Shown here: piece by piece, positions 63,498-64,000 of the stretch
How positions within the stretch are numbered: position 1 is the first letter of the stretch
How the letters are laid out: each line of letters opens with the position of its first letter
Assembly (NCBI GenBank): GCA_963702495.1
Contig: CAVPDA010000019.1
Location: 186,001-250,000, forward strand
Direction of reading: 5' to 3'
From: CAVPDA01 sp963702495
Lineage (GTDB): Bacteria > Pseudomonadota > Gammaproteobacteria > Burkholderiales > Rhodocyclaceae
DNA length: 64,000 nt
The notes under the pieces: model-generated
Told to the model about the DNA's origin: nothing
Database searches by the model: none
Seen by the model: only the letters and a program-made list of their open reading frames with translations
Translations under genes and position numbers: made by a program

Positions 63498-64000
63498 ATG
63501 GCGCGACAGGTATTGGTCATCGAGGACGACGAGGACATCTCGAGGCTGGTCAAGCTGCAACTGACCGAGCTCTCCTGCACGGTGAAGACGGCCTACGACG
63601 GCATCGTCGGTCTGGCCGAGGCCGAGTCCCGGCCCTATGACCTCATCATCCTCGATCTGATGCTGCCGGGCATGGATGGCCTCGAGATCTGCCGCCGCAT
63701 CCGCGGCAAGGGCCGCTACACGCCGATCCTGATGCTGACCGCCAAGTCCACCGAGCTCGACCGCGTGCTGGGCCTGGAGATGGGCGCCGACGACTATCTC
63801 ACCAAACCCTTCAGCGTACTCGAACTGGCGGCGCGGGTGAAGGCCATCTTCCGCCGGGTGGACAACCTCGCCCATCCCGAAGGCAAGGACAAGGTGATCG
63901 AGTCGGGGCCGCTGCGGGTGGACGTGGAACGGCGCGAAGTGACGCTGGCGGGCAAGCCGGTCGAGCTCACGGCGAAGGAATTCGACCTGCTGCTGCACTT
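63498..64000 (+). CDS. OmpR-family response regulator (partial)
   Basis: The window ends after about 167 codons. The receiver domain (1-115) has EDD (9-11), phosphoacceptor Asp53 in LIILDLMLPGMDG, and Lys in YLTKPFS. The winged-helix domain begins at about 140 (VELTAKEFDLLLH). The kinase partner, if any, is outside the window. A TAGAAT -10-like hexamer lies at 63387-63392. Confidence 0.9.
   Translation, partial: MARQVLVIEDDEDISRLVKLQLTELSCTVKTAYDGIVGLAEAESRPYDLIILDLMLPGMDGLEICRRIRGKGRYTPILMLTAKSTELDRVLGLEMGADDYLTKPFSVLELAARVKAIFRRVDNLAHPEGKDKVIESGPLRVDVERREVTLAGKPVELTAKEFDLLLH

Overview
The window is GC-rich, densely coded DNA from a chemo-organotrophic Gram-negative bacterium. The gene content and order suggest a betaproteobacterium, probably Rhodocyclales- or Burkholderiales-like. 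The clearest pointers are a GntR regulator between the sdhCDAB operon and mdh, with a CitE-like lyase and acnB downstream; a class I polyhydroxyalkanoate synthase; a fused EIIA-HPr-EI fructose phosphotransferase; and outer-membrane porins and lipoproteins. I see no rRNA, tRNA, CRISPR array, prophage or intact insertion sequence. The genus assignment is inference only.

Layout. 1-9135: TCA-cycle block, with sdhC-sdhD-sdhA-sdhB on the minus strand, gntR, then mdh, a CitE-like lyase, a DUF3617 protein and acnB on the plus strand, closed by a terminator. 9186-13130: an island of four type II toxin-antitoxin modules with PIN-domain toxins. One toxin is frameshifted and one is fused to a long extra domain. 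13221-16195: a GAF protein and phaC. 16198-21378: an unknown exported protein, an NnrU-like membrane protein, a YfcE-like phosphoesterase, then a small exported protein preceding a QseBC/PmrAB-like two-component system. A PmrA-type direct repeat lies in front of the small gene. 21439-25937: a sulfatase-fold phosphoglycerol transferase and a NarL-type two-component pair.

26000-37640 is the most unusual stretch. It encodes exported redox and envelope proteins: a Tat-exported multicopper oxidase, a SCO-like protein with an altered Cys motif, a Sel1-repeat protein, two small exported proteins, an 853-residue exported protein with an Ig/cadherin-like end, and a di-haem MauG/cytochrome c peroxidase. 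Two long intergenic regions here carry related inverted repeats and may be co-regulated.

37753-46225: envelope and housekeeping genes, namely a patatin-like lipoprotein, a lytic-transglycosylase-like protein, an MBL-fold hydrolase, a Pcm-like methyltransferase, an M28 peptidase, an FKBP, a frameshifted SulP transporter and an exported unknown. 46236-53614: a minus-strand operon deoR - EIIA-HPr-EI - fruK - fruA - LamB-like porin for PTS sugar uptake, in which fruK carries a frameshift. 54194-64000: a thymidylate-kinase-like protein, small exported proteins, a TIM-barrel protein, a Crp/Fnr regulator, a broken TIR-domain gene, a SEC-C protein, pyruvate kinase, small conserved ORFs, and the start of an OmpR-type response regulator.

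Several single-base frameshifts (vapC, sulP, fruK, the TIR gene) could be real gene decay or assembly error. They should be checked against reads before any biology is built on them. REP-like palindromes sit in at least five intergenic gaps.
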